A stretch of DNA of 64,000 bases, taken from NCBI GenBank assembly GCA_026874595.1, contig CM049316.1:50408695-50472694 (forward strand), in the 5' to 3' direction. The translations under genes were made by a program, and so were the position numbers. The notes under the pieces were generated by a model, which saw only the letters and a program-made list of their open reading frames with translations, was not told where the DNA came from and did no database searches. The stretch is from Sipunculus nudus. Lineage: Eukaryota; Annelida; Sipuncula; Golfingiida; Sipunculidae. Below, one piece after another: positions 20,297-32,330 of the stretch (the stretch's first letter is position 1; each line of letters starts with the position of its first letter).

Positions 20297-20315
20297 GACC
20301 TTGACCTTGACCTTT
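20297..20315 (-). promoter_or_regulatory. Nuclear-receptor half-site cluster (representative)
   Basis: GACCTTGACCTTGACCTTT is a string of AGGTCA half-sites on the minus strand. Related clusters lie at about 21891-21914, 24384-24406, 25611-25630, 27021-27040, 27438-27455, 29287-29309, 30934-30955 and 32047-32070. The last includes a canonical DR1 (complement of 32058-32070, AGGTCAAAGGTCA) and the extended TCAAGGTCA site (complement of 32052-32060). The left array starts with the same string in reverse. Function is inferred only from motif identity. Confidence 0.45.
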
Positions 20316-23300
20316 AACTTATTTTGACCAAAAACAATAGGGCACCTAGAATTTTAGTTGTTTATCATCCCTGAAAGTTACAAGGTGATTGTGGCAAAAT
20401 TGTAGCCAGGAGAGTGATGACAAACAAACAAACAAACAAACTAGACGACCAGAGGTCGAGCGCTTGCCGGAAGTTGAAATGACAGACAGACGGACAGACA
20501 GAACATATTGTTGGTTTTCTATTATTTGAATGACCCTCAGCGTTTGCTTAGAAGTTGTGGCCTGTAAAATGACATATCAGACAAAGCAACGAGGAAGCAG
20601 ACAAAGCTGACAACAAAAGACGAACAGACAGACATACTGACACATCTGTGATAACAGATTACAGACAAAAGCGCCGAAGGTGAAGAAGAGCAAAATAAGC
20701 GATAGTTTATGTAGGTAAGGTTTATAATTTTGGAGAGATAACCAAAACATGATATGTTGGGGAGGTGAAAGTGCAGCGCCCCCTTCTGGCTATATCCGGA
20801 AAATAAAAAATCTGTTTTGAGATATTAGTGTAACACATAAGATGTACCAGTTTTAAAAGGATTCCTGAAAAAAAAAACTGTGGCCTGTAGAATGCTATAT
20901 ATGAGACACAAGAACCAGCAAGTAGGCGGATTTTAGGACAACTGACAAACAGACCCACTGACAAAGTGACACAAGATTGAGACCAGATGACATTACTAGG
21001 TCATGGAGAAGACTCAGGGAAAGAAAATAAGCCATAGTTTCTGTAATTGTGCCTTTGGATTTAGAGATATGGTCAATATAATGATATGTGTGTGAGGGTC
21101 ATGTGCAGCGCCACCTAGCTGCTATATCCGGAAAATAGAAAAATTGTTTTGAGATATTTCTGTAAAACATAATATGCATCAGTTTTCAAATGCTTCTTTC
21201 AAAACTGTGGCCTGTAGAATGCTATATGTAAGACGCAAGAACCAGCAAGCAGGCAAATTTGAGGACAACTGACAAACAGACGGACACACTGACAAAGTGA
21301 CACAAGATTGAGACCAGATGACATTATCAGTTTATGGAGAAGACTCAGAGGAAAAAAAATAAGCTATAGTTTATGTAAATGAGGCTTTGGGTTTTAGAGA
21401 TATGGCCAATGTAATGATATGTGTGTGAGGGTCGTTTGCAGCGCCCCCTAGCAGCCATATTCAAAAAATGAAAAAAAATTTCGAGATACTTGTGTAGGAC
21501 TTATGATATGTCAGTTTCAAAAAGATTGCTGCAATAATGTGGCCTTTGGCGCAAGATGAATGAAATCTCGAAATATCTCTATTCACGAGATATTTTACGA
21601 GATACTGCAAGACTTGTAATAAAATCTTGTAGTACTAGTTAAATGCTACCTGATGCAAAAAACTAGATCACTCTAGCTTTAAAACTGACAAAGTTAGAAA
21701 AATAAGACCCCTTATTTTCGAATATCCTGACTTTTCCCCCAAAATTTGTAACCATGGTTACGGCAAATTTGAGTCAGCTACACACCAGATGACAGGCCTT
21801 GGAACGACGATTAAAATGAGCTATTGTTGAAGTAGATACGACTGAAAGTCACACAGATATGAAGAAAAAACCGTTTTAAGAAGTTTTGACGACCTTGACC
21901 TTGACCTTTCACCTATATTAACCAAAAACAATAGGGCACCTAGAAATTATCTTTTTCATCATCCCTTGAAGTTTCAAGGTTATTGTGGCAAAATTGTGGC
22001 CAGGAGAGTGCAGACAAACAAACAGACAAACAGACTAGACGACCAAAGGTCGAACGCTTGCCGGAAATGACCGGTAATAAGACAGCGAAACAGACGGACA
22101 GTTACTAGGCAGACAGACAGGGAACGTATAACACTGTCTATAGTTTTGGAGATATGGCACAATGATGATTGCTGCAGCGCCATCTGGCGGCTATTTCTAG
22201 AAGGACAAAAAATAAGTTTCGAGATATTTTATTTTTTTATTATATATATTTGATGTATAATTAAAATTTAACCCCCGCAGAATACGACAGAGTCCCCACG
22301 AGGTTAAATGCATTAAATCTAGTTCCGGAAATGGCCGGAAATAAGACAGCAAAACAGACGGACAGTTACTAGGCAGACAGACAGGGAACGTTTGGATCTG
22401 ACCAAATGAACAACCGCTATCATGGTTAAAATGGAAGCACATTTTTATGTGATTTCGCTGATTTTCAATAGCCACAAATGAGTAGACAGACAGACGGAAA
22501 ATAACTCCATGTGTAGGCAATGTACTCCTGTCATTGAGAATAGAAAGCATGAATAAAATAAGCCACAGTCTATAGGAATAAATCTCCATATTTTGAATTT
22601 CAAGAATTGTAACCTATATTAGGTCACCATGGTAATGGAAGAATATGACAATCCTCACGAGGATAAACGCATTAAGTCTAGTTTCACATGCTGCAATCAA
22701 TGTTGTGACACTGTCTATAGTGTTGGAGATATGGCACTATAATTATTGCTGCAGCGCCATCTGGTGGCTATTTTTCTAAAATGAAAAAAAAAATAAGTTT
22801 CGAGATATTTTATTTTTATTATATATATTTTGATGTAAAATTAAAATTTAACTCCTGCCCCCCAACTGCTTAACCAGGATCCGCCCATATTTTGACACAC
22901 CCAACTACAAAATCGTGGATCCGTCCCTGGTTTGAAAGATTTGCCAGTGATTCCTGGCAACACAAGTGGCCGGACAAGGGGACACAATAAAAATCACAGG
23001 TGTGTTCCCTCCACATTTAGCGGCTTCTGTCCTCTATTAAATGCTGTTTTGTGAGATTCATGGACGACCGCGCACGCCAACATGCAATTGTAATAGCCTT
23101 GCCGGCACTTACCGGTCAACCCTGAAGCCACTTGTGCTCACGGCAATTGGATATATTTTCATCATTTGATGAAAAAAGAGGCAAGATTTGACGAGAATTG
23201 CAATATAATCACATGATGTGACTGAGAGTGTCAGACGCTGTCAAATGCTGAAAACTATATGTCTGTAGTGTACAAAATGACAGCATTATAGGCATTTGTT

Positions 23301-26300
23301 TAAATGGTCCACTGTTCTCGTTTGACGAAAAATGGTGCGAGATATAACGAAATATGCACATATATCACTTGTATCACTAGTCAAATGATTGTTGAACAAT
23401 ACAAAAATAAAATCTCTAGCATAAAAATGACAGAGATATAGACATTTGTTGAATATTTTATCAAAATATTGAATATTCTCGTTTGGCGGGAGATGATGTG
23501 AGATTTGGCGAGATTTTGCAGTTTTATCATGTTAAGCTTCCGAAAGGCTACCAGAGGGTGAAAACCTATACTGTTTAACCTAAAACGTGATCGAGTTATC
23601 AGCATTTCTGATAAATCTCGTAATTTCTCGTTTGACGGAAAACAGAGCGAGATTCTGCGAGACTTCAATGGACTGCATTAGAGCCAAAGGAATGCTACCT
23701 AACGCAGAAAACTAGACCCTTGTAGTATTAATAACAACGGAGATAGAAGCAAAAAACTTATTATTTTCAGATTGCCAAGTTTTACCCCAAAATTTGATTA
23801 CCATGGTAACAGCGGCACAAAAATACATGTACGCAGGAATAAGCCAATGATCCTAGTTTCAGATAAGACAATAAACATTGTGTCATGTTAAATATTTTTT
23901 GAGATATTGCAGAAAAATGATATGTTACAGTGTTTCATGTACCACGCCCCCTGGTGGCTATTTCCAAAAAATGAAAAATTGATTTCGAGATATTTATAAA
24001 TAACACAAAATATGTCATTTTCAAAGCAATAGTTAAAAAAATGGCGACCTCAAGGTCATATTTACTGAAATCTCGAAAAATCTCATTTGACGAGAATTCG
24101 GACGCGATTCTACGATACTTTGTACTTTATGATAAACCCCTGATTCAACACTTCCTGATGCAAAAAACCAGACGTCTCTAGCTCTAAAAATGGAAAAGTT
24201 AGAAAAAAAATTCAAATTTTGTGACTTTTCCCCAAAAATACATTACCATTGTAACCATTGATCGGGACATTTTGCTAGCATGTGGAAAGGCAACAAAATG
24301 AGGAATTAAATGAGCTATAGATTAAGCGCATACGATTGTTATTGGCGAAGATATGAAGAAAATAAATATTTTAGGTTTTTTGGTGACCCTGACCTTGACC
24401 TTTGACCGAACATGACCAAAAACAATAGGCTCCGAGGAGAACCAATTATACACTAAATGTATAAGTTTCAGATCAATTGCTTAAAAATTGTGACCTGTAG
24501 AGCACAGACAGACAGACAAACAGACTAGACGACCAGAGGTCGAACGCTTGCCCGAAGCGGAAATAAGAAAGTCAAATTAGGAGACAACATACAGCACACA
24601 GTCAGGTTACTTTTGGAACTGGTCCGATGAATTACCCCAATTATGGCGGAAAATGACAGAGATATAGACATTTGTTCGATATCTCGAATATTCTCGTTTG
24701 GCGGGAGATGGTACGAGATGTAGCGAGATGTGTGTTATTGTCATGTATAGCTTCCAAAACGCAACAAAATGCTGAAAACGGCTCCTCTTTAGCCGAAAAG
24801 GTGACCAAGTTATAAGCATTTCTGTGAAATCTCGTAATTTCTCGTTTGGCGATGAACCAAGCAAAATTTCACGAGACTTGCATTTGAATGACTTAGAACC
24901 AAGGGAATGCTACCTCATGCAGAAAATTAGACCCTTGTAGTATAAATATCAACAGAGATAGAAGCAAAAAACTAATTATTTTCAGATTGTCAAGTTTTAC
25001 CCCAAAATTTGGTTGTCATGGTAACAGCAGCACAAAGCTACATATACGGAGGAATAAGCCAATGTTCCTAGTTTCAGATACGACAAAAAAAATGGTGTCA
25101 CGTTTAATATTTTTTTAGATATTGCAGAAAAATGATATGTTACAGTGTTTCATGTACCACGCCCCCTGGTGGCTATTTCCAAAAAAATGAAAAATTGATT
25201 TCGAGATATTTATTAATGACAGAAAATATATCAATTTCAAAGCCACTGTTAAAAAAAATGCGACCTGTAGGTCATATTTAATGAAATCTCGGAAACTCTC
25301 GTTTGGCGAGAAATGGTGCGAGATTTGGCGAGATTTCAGTTTTATCATGTCAAACTGCCTATAAGGTACATAATGACCAAAACCAGACGTCTGTTGCTTA
25401 AAAATTGACAAAGTTACAAAAAATGGTCGTGTTATTTCCAATTTCCATGAATTTTGCCCAAAAAATGTAACCATGGTGACGGCAAATTTAAGTAAGCTAC
25501 ATGTCAAAAGAAAGGCCAGGTGATGACGAAAAAAATGAGCTATTGCAGAAGTGGATAAGCCTATTTATGGCGAAGTTATAGTGCAAAAACCGTTAACCAT
25601 ACCTGTCGTGACCTTGACCCTTGACCTTGGAGCAATGTTGACCAAAAACAATAGGGCACCTAGAAATCGGTTTGTTAATCAAGCCTGTAAATTTCAAGTT
25701 GATTGATGCAAAAGTGTGACCTGGAGACTCGTGACAAACAAACAAACTAGACGACCATAGGTCGAGAGCTTGCCGGACTTAAATGACAGACAAATGGAGA
25801 AACAGGACAAACTGACGGTTTTCTATCAATTGAATGACTTTTAAAGCGATTGCTGGAACGTTTGGCCTGTTGAACGACATATATCACACAAAAGAACATG
25901 AAATCAGACATAGCTCAAAACAGACAAATATACTGACACACCTGAGAAAACAGACTACAAGTGAAGGTAGAGTTTATAATGTCGGAGATATGGCCAAAAA
26001 ATGATATGGTGTGGAGGCTCTACCGCAGCATCCCCTAGCGGCCATATCCCAAAAATTAAAAATTTCTTTTGAGATATTATTGTAAGAAATGTTCCAAAAT
26101 GTATATATTATTGTAAGAGATGTTCCAATTCCAAAAGGATTCCTTCAAAACTGTGGCCTGAAGATTGCTAACTGTAAGACGCAAGATCCAGCAATCAGGC
26201 GAAAATGAGGATCACTGACAAACAAACAGACATACTGAAAAACTGTGGCCTGAAGATTGCTAACTGTAAGACGCAAGATCCAGCAAGCAGGTGAAATAGA

Positions 26301-27019
26301 GGATCAGTGACAAACAGACAGACATACTGAAAAAGTGACACAAGAATAAGACCAGATGACTAACTCAGATTATGGAGAAGATTCAAAGGAAGACAATAAG
26401 TCATAGTGTTTGTAATTGAAGTTTATAGTTTTGTAGATATGGCAAAGAAATATATATAGGGGAGAGGCGAGTGCAACGCCCCCTATTGGCAATATCCAGA
26501 AAATGAATAATCTGTTTCGAGATATTACTGTAAGATGTAAGATGTAATAGTTTAACAAGTGACCCATGGGTCATGACGCTCAGCTGCCAAGCATGACCTG
26601 CCACATCATGGGCTGAGATTCACAACTTCCAGTCACATTTTGAAGAACCAATTTGCCAATATTTTGAAATTTTCTACGACAACAGAAATATACATCACCT
26701 ATGTCTGGTTAAAACACAGTGACTTGATGGTCTTAGGAAAAATGAATGATTGTTAAGCTATCGGTAACTATTCCCATAGCTTGCTTGATACCTGTCAGTC
26801 TCAAAAGAAACAACAAAAAGGGCAAATATAAGATCAAAATATATAGCAAAAATCAAGGAAATCCATGCAAGAATTATTGAGAAACGGGTGCTTATAAATA
26901 TGAAGTTTGAACCAAATTGAGTGATGCATAGATATGGCATATGTGAAAGACTGAAGGTTTGGGTTGAACAGTTTCACTTGCAAAATGTTCACAACCATTT
27001 AGAATAATTAAGTAATGTG

Positions 27020-27550
27020 TCCTTGACCTTTGACCTTTGAACTCGACATCGATAGGCTTCTTCCCCTATTGGTAGGTCAGCCATATATGACAAATGGAAG
27101 GTATAGATTGAAAAGTTTCCTGAAAATGACTCCACACAAAAAGTGGGTGCAGTGAACTTCACCTTTGACCTCAAATTCAACAGGTCTGTTCCCCTGTTGG
27201 CAGAGAAGCGATATCAGTGCTGGGAAGTTTGGAATGAAATGTCTAGCTTGAAATGTTTTCACAACCTTTTAAAAAAATTGGATCCTGTTACCCTGATCTT
27301 TGATCTTGTGACCTAAAAATCTATAGGATTCTTCTCCCTCTTAGAAGGTGAAATATATGTAAAAATTCAAAGAATTGGGATGAAAGATTTGGCTTAAAAT
27401 GCATCCACAGGCATTAAATAAAGGGACTCCTGTGAACTTGACCTTTGACCTGTTGACTTCAAAATAATTATGGTTCTTCCCCTGTTGGTAGATGAGCTGT
27501 ATGTGAAAGATGGAAGTTTTTGGATGAAAATTTTAGCTAAAAGAATTATT
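27020..27550. repeat. ~140-bp tandem repeat, about four diverged copies
   Basis: Each unit has CTTGACCTTTGACCT-like text, then a TTCCCCTGTTGGTAG-like phrase, then a TGGAAG..GATGAAA segment. Starts fall near 27022, 27155, 27295 and 27435. The same array is in copy 2 (about 40500-41030) and copy 3 (about 53980-54510), and is absent from the diverged flank, where 62520-63150 occupies the equivalent place. Confidence 0.8.
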
Positions 27551-28499
27551 TCTGGGGGGTGCATACACACCCTGTAACTTCAAGAATATAGGTCAGTGAC
27601 CTAATTTCAGGTTTGCATGGAGATCATTTTAGAACCTCTAAGACTACATAGGGTTCATGACCCTAGCCCGTACAGTTGCGATTTGTGCCCTGCTAACAGA
27701 CGGACGGCCGGTCAGCAGGATGGACAGATGGAAGGACGACGGACAAAGACCCATCGCTATAGCCCAGCATGACTGAAAGTCAGCTGAGCTAAAAATGATC
27801 CTTTCAAAACGGTGGCCTGTAGAATGCTATCAGTGAGACTCAAGAACCAAAAAGCCGGCGAATTTGAGGACAACTGACAAACAAACAGACAAACTTACAA
27901 AGGGACACAAGATGGAGACAAGATGACTTAATCAGGTTATGGAGAAGACTCAGAGGAAGAAAATAAGCTATAGTTTATGTAATTGAGGCTTATTATTTTG
28001 GAGATATGGCCAAATAATGATATACTGGATATGTTCGACTGCAGCGCCCTCTAGTGGACATATCCTGAAGACGACAAATGCGTTTCGTGATATTAGTGTA
28101 TGACATAAGATGTAATAGTTTCAAAAGGATTCGTCCACATATCTGACTTGTTGATTGCTATATCTAAAGTGCAAAAACTAGCAAGCAGGCGAATATGAGG
28201 ATAAATGACAAACAGACAGACATACTGACAAAGTGACACTAGATGGACACCAGGTGACTTGACAATGTTTTGAAGAAGACCAAGAGAAAGAAAATAAGCT
28301 ATAGTTTGTGTAATATAGGTTTACTCTTACGGAAATATGTTCAAAAACAGATTTTTTTGGAAGGGTCAAGTGCAGCGCCCCCTAGCGGCCATATCGGGAA
28401 AATGAAAAAAATTTTTGAGATATTAGTATAATACATAAGATGAAGGAACAAACATACACGGGTGACCAACATGCTTTCGAAAATCGAAGATTTCCGGCA

Positions 28500-28615
28500 A
28501 GTAATACAAGTAATAAAGTCTGGACTGTGCCTCCGGGCCGCAACGCTGCACACGCCGCCTGCCCACCGTAAGGACCCTGTCGCCACTTGCGGCAATTGCA
28601 CGTGTCTTCGTGGTA
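28500..28615. repeat. GC-rich block of unknown origin
   Basis: A ~115-bp GC-rich island inside AT-rich repeat, containing TGTGCCTCC and GCTGCACACGCCG. It recurs in copies 2 and 3 and, interrupted by extra sequence, at the window's right end (63920-64000). A 116-codon plus-strand ORF (28462-28812) crosses it, but its identity in three copies only reflects the duplication. Confidence 0.6.
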
Positions 28616-31600
28616 TGTATCAGTTTCAAAAGGATGCCTGCATATCTGTGGCCTATAGGGCATGTCACCGTGAAATCGCGAAATCTCATTCGACGAGAAA
28701 CGGTGCGAGATTTTGCAAGATTTTTGGTTGGATCACCGAGAACTCACCAAGGGCTACAAGATGCAAAAATTTTGACCTCTCTAGCATAAAAACTGACAGA
28801 GTTAGAAGCTGAAAACTGCATATTTTCAAAATTCAAAGGTTTTACCCCAAAAATAGAGAAATCTGGCAATAGCGCACTTTGGCACCTATGCGCAAAAATA
28901 AGCCCATGGACCCTAGTTTAAGGTGCTGTGATGGAAATGGCCCAATGTTTAATAGTTCTGGAGGTATAGCACCAAAACAAATTTTCATGTTTTTTCATCT
29001 GCAACGCCCCCTGGCGGCCATTTCCAAAATCTGAAAAACCCGTTTCGAGATATTCTTATGTTACATAAAATATCTCAGAATCAGTAAAATTGCTGCAAAT
29101 TTGAAAAATATCACGAAATTCCATGATTTCTCCCCAAAATTGCGTAACCATGGTAACAGCGAAATGAGGCAATTTTGCAGTGTTGGAAGTGGCCATGCAG
29201 TGGCAAGTAAAACGGGCTACAGATTAGGTGCCTATGGCTATTTTTGACGAAGGTATTAAGAAAAAACCGTTTTTGAGCTTTTTGGTGACCCTGACCTTGA
29301 CCCTTGACCGATCATGACCAAAAACAATAGGCTCCGAGAAGAACCGATTATACACTCTATCTATAAGTATCAGGACGATTGGTGCAAAATTGTGGCCTGT
29401 AGAGCGGGGACATACAGACAAACAAACAAACGGAACTGATCAACATACTTGTCGAAATCTCTGATTCCGGCAAGCAACAAACAAACTAGACGACCAGAGG
29501 TCGAGCGCTTGCCGGAAGTTGAAATGACAGACAGACGGACAGACAGAACATATTGTGGGTTTTCTACTATTTGAATGACCCTCAGCGTTTGCTGAGAAGT
29601 TGTGGCCTGTAAAATGACATATCAGACAAAGCAACGAGGAAGCAGACAAAGCTGACAACAAAAGACGAACAGACAGACATACTGACACATCTGTGATAAC
29701 AGATTACAGACAAAAGCGCCGAAGGTGAAGAAGAGCAAAATTAGCGATAGTTTATGTAGGTAAGGTTTATAATTTTGGAGAGATAGCCAAAACATGATAT
29801 GTTGGGGAGGTGAAAGTGCAGCGCCCCCTAGTGGCTATATCCGGAAAATGAAAAATCTGTTTTGAGATATTTTAGTGTAACACATAAGATGTACCAGTTT
29901 TAAAAGGATTCCTGAAAAAAAACTGGCCTGTAGAATGCTATATATGAGACGCAAGAACCAGCAAGTAGGCGGATTTGAGGACAACTGACAAACAGACACA
30001 CTGACAAAGTAACACAAGATTGAGACCAGATGGCATTACTAGGTCATGGAGAAGACTCAGGGAAAGAAAATAAGCCATAGTTTCTGTAATTGTGCCTTTG
30101 GGTTTTAGAGATATGGTCAATATAATGATATGTGTGCGAGGGTCATGTGCAGCGCCACCTAGCGGCCATATCCGGAAAATAGAAAAATTGTTTTGAGATA
30201 TTTCTGTAAAACATAATATGCATCAGTTTTCAAATGCTTCTTTCAAAACTGTGGCCTGTACAATGCTATATGTGAGACGCAAGAACCAGCAAGCAGGCAA
30301 ATTTGAGGACAACTGACAAACAGACGGACACACTGACAAAGTGACACAAGATTGAGACCAGATGACATTATCAGTTTATGAAGAAGACTCAGAGGGAAAA
30401 AATAAGCTATAGTTTATGTAAATGAGGCTTTGGGTTTTAGAGATATGGCCGATGTAATGATATGTGTGTGAGGGTCGTTTGCAGCGCCCCCTAGCAGCCA
30501 TATTCAAAAAATGAAAAAACAATTTCGAGATACTAGTGTAGGACGTATGATATGTCAGTTTCAAAAAGATTCCTGCAATAATGTGGCCTTTGGCGCAAGA
30601 TGAATGAAATCTCGAAATATCTCTATTCACGAGATCTTTTACGAGATACTGCAAGACTTATAATAAAATCTTGTAGTACTACTTAAATGCTACCTGATGC
30701 AAAAAACTAGATCACTCTAGCTTTAAAACTGACAAAGTTAGAAAAATAAGGTCCCTTATTTTCGAATATCCTGACTTTTCCCCCAAAATTTCTAACCATG
30801 GTTACGGCAAATTTGAGTCAGCTTCACACCAGATAACAGGTCTTGGAACGACGATTAAAATGAGCTATTGTTGAAGTAGATACGACTGAAAGTCACACAG
30901 ATATGAAGAAAAAACCGTTTTAAGAAGTTTTGACGACCTTGACCTTGACCTTTCACCTATATTAACCAAAGACAATAGGGCACCTAGAAATTTTCTTTTT
31001 AATCATCCCTGTAAGTTTCAAGGTTATTGTGGCAAAATTGTGGCCAAGAGAGTGGTGACAAACAAACAAGAACCAGCAAGAAGGCGAATTTGAGGACAAC
31101 TGACAAACAGACGGACACACTGACAAAGTGACACAAGATTGAGTCCAGATGACTACTCCAGATTATGGAGACGACTCAAAGGAAGAAAAAAGCTACAGTC
31201 TATGTAACTGAGGTTTATAGTTTTGGAGATATTGCCAAAGCATGATATGTTGGGAGAGGTTCGAGTTCAGCGCCCCCTAGCGGCCATATCCGGAAAATGA
31301 AAAATTGGTTTCGAGATATTAGTTTAAGGCTTAAGATGTAATAGTTTCAAAAGGATTCTTTCAAAACTGTGGCCTGTAGAATACTATATGTGAGACGCAA
31401 GAGCAAGCAGGCGAATTTGAGGACAACTGACAAACAGACGGACACAATGACAAAGTGACACAACATTGAGACCAGATGAAATTATCAGTTTATGGAGAAG
31501 ACTCAGAGGGAAAAAATAAGCTAAAGTTTATGTAATTGAGCTTTGGGTTTTAGAGATATGGCCAATGTAATGATATCTGTGTGAGGGTCGTTTGCAGCGC

Positions 31601-32225
31601 CCCCTAGGAGCCATATTCAAAAAATGAAAAAACAATTTCGAGATACTAGTGTAGGACTTATGATATGTCAGTTTCAAAATGATTCCTGCAATAATGTGGC
31701 CTTTGGCGCAAGATGAATGAAATCTCGAAATATCTCTATTCACGAGATATTTTACGAGATACTGCAAGACTTGTAATAAAATCTTGTAGTAATAGTTGAA
31801 TGCTACCTGATGCAAAAAACTAGATCACTCTAGCTTTAAAACTGACAAAGTTAGAAAAATAAGATCCCTTATTTTCGAATATCATGACTTTTCCCCAAAA
31901 ATTTGTAACCATGGTTACGGCAAATTTGAGTCAGCTACACACCAGATGACAGGCCTTGGAATGACAATTAATATGAGCTATTGTTGAAGTAGATACGACT
32001 AATAGTCACAAAGATATGAAGAAAAAAACGTTTTGAGAATATTGACGACCTTGACCTTGACCTTTGACCTATTTTAACCAAAAACAATAGGGCACCTAGA
32101 AATTATGTTTTCGAACATCCCTGTAAGTTTCAAGGTTATTGTGGCAAAATTGTGGCCAGGAGAGTGGTGACAAACAAACAAACAGACAGACAAACAGACA
32201 AACAGACATACGCAACTGACCAATA

Positions 32226-32328
32226 TGCTTGCCGAAATCTTTGATTCCGGCAAGCAACAAACAAAGAGACAAACAGACATACGCAACTGACGAACATGCT
32301 TGCCGAAATCGAAGATTTCCGGCAAGCA
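32226..32328. repeat. Paired hairpins at the end of macrosatellite copy 1
   Basis: First hairpin: TGCTTGCCGAAATC (32226-32239) pairs with GATTCCGGCAAGCA (32243-32256), one mismatch, 3-base loop. Second: TGCTTGCCGAAATC (32297-32310) pairs with GATTTCCGGCAAGCA (32314-32328), one bulge, 3-base loop. They lie in a ~71-bp tandem duplication. CTAG follows five bases after the second hairpin, at 32334-32337, where the next unit starts. Confidence 0.85.
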
Positions 32329-32330
32329 AC

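Larger units (their letters stand above)
18851..20440. repeat. Representative ~1.6-kb module (A-A-A-B)
   Basis: Three A sub-repeats carry CTCF-like motifs at 19187, 19521 and 19843 (spacing 334 and 322). The B sub-repeat (about 19940-20420) carries the hairpin at 19977-20001, the palindrome GTAACCATGGTTAC at 20154-20167 and a nuclear-receptor-like string at 20297-20315, and ends in CAAA microsatellite. The next module starts at 20441 with the same TAGACGACCAGAGGTCG motif. Confidence 0.85.
18851..32330. repeat. 13.48-kb macrosatellite unit, copy 1
   Basis: First of three head-to-tail copies. The sequence from AAACTAGACGACCAGAGGTC at 18851 reappears at 32331 and 45812. Internally it is a mosaic: ~1.6-kb modules made of three ~330-bp A sub-repeats plus a ~470-bp B sub-repeat (18851-20440, 20441-22030), diverged B-like segments (23150-25740), a ~140-bp tandem repeat (27020-27550), a GC-rich block (about 28500-28615), then more A and B modules (29484-32200) and two hairpins at the end. 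Copy 1 differs from copies 2 and 3 by a 1-bp homopolymer change near 21356, a TG deletion near 29923 and scattered substitutions. No ORF has codon-level credibility. Confidence 0.93.

Noticed and set aside
22197-22589. 130-codon minus-strand ORFs here and at 25115-25507, repeated in copies 2 and 3
   Set aside because: They cover recognised sub-repeats (hairpin, palindrome, CTCF-like motif) and have no protein features beyond low complexity.
28462-28812. 116-codon plus-strand ORF present in all three macrosatellite copies
   Set aside because: Exact recurrence reflects the 13.48-kb duplication; the C-terminal half lies in a common B-type repeat and no motif is recognisable.
31258-31268. GGTTCGAGTTC, resembling a Pol III B box, also at 61070-61080
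   Set aside because: Ten of eleven bases fit, but no properly spaced A box, tRNA fold or SINE tail was found, and sister sub-repeats lack it.
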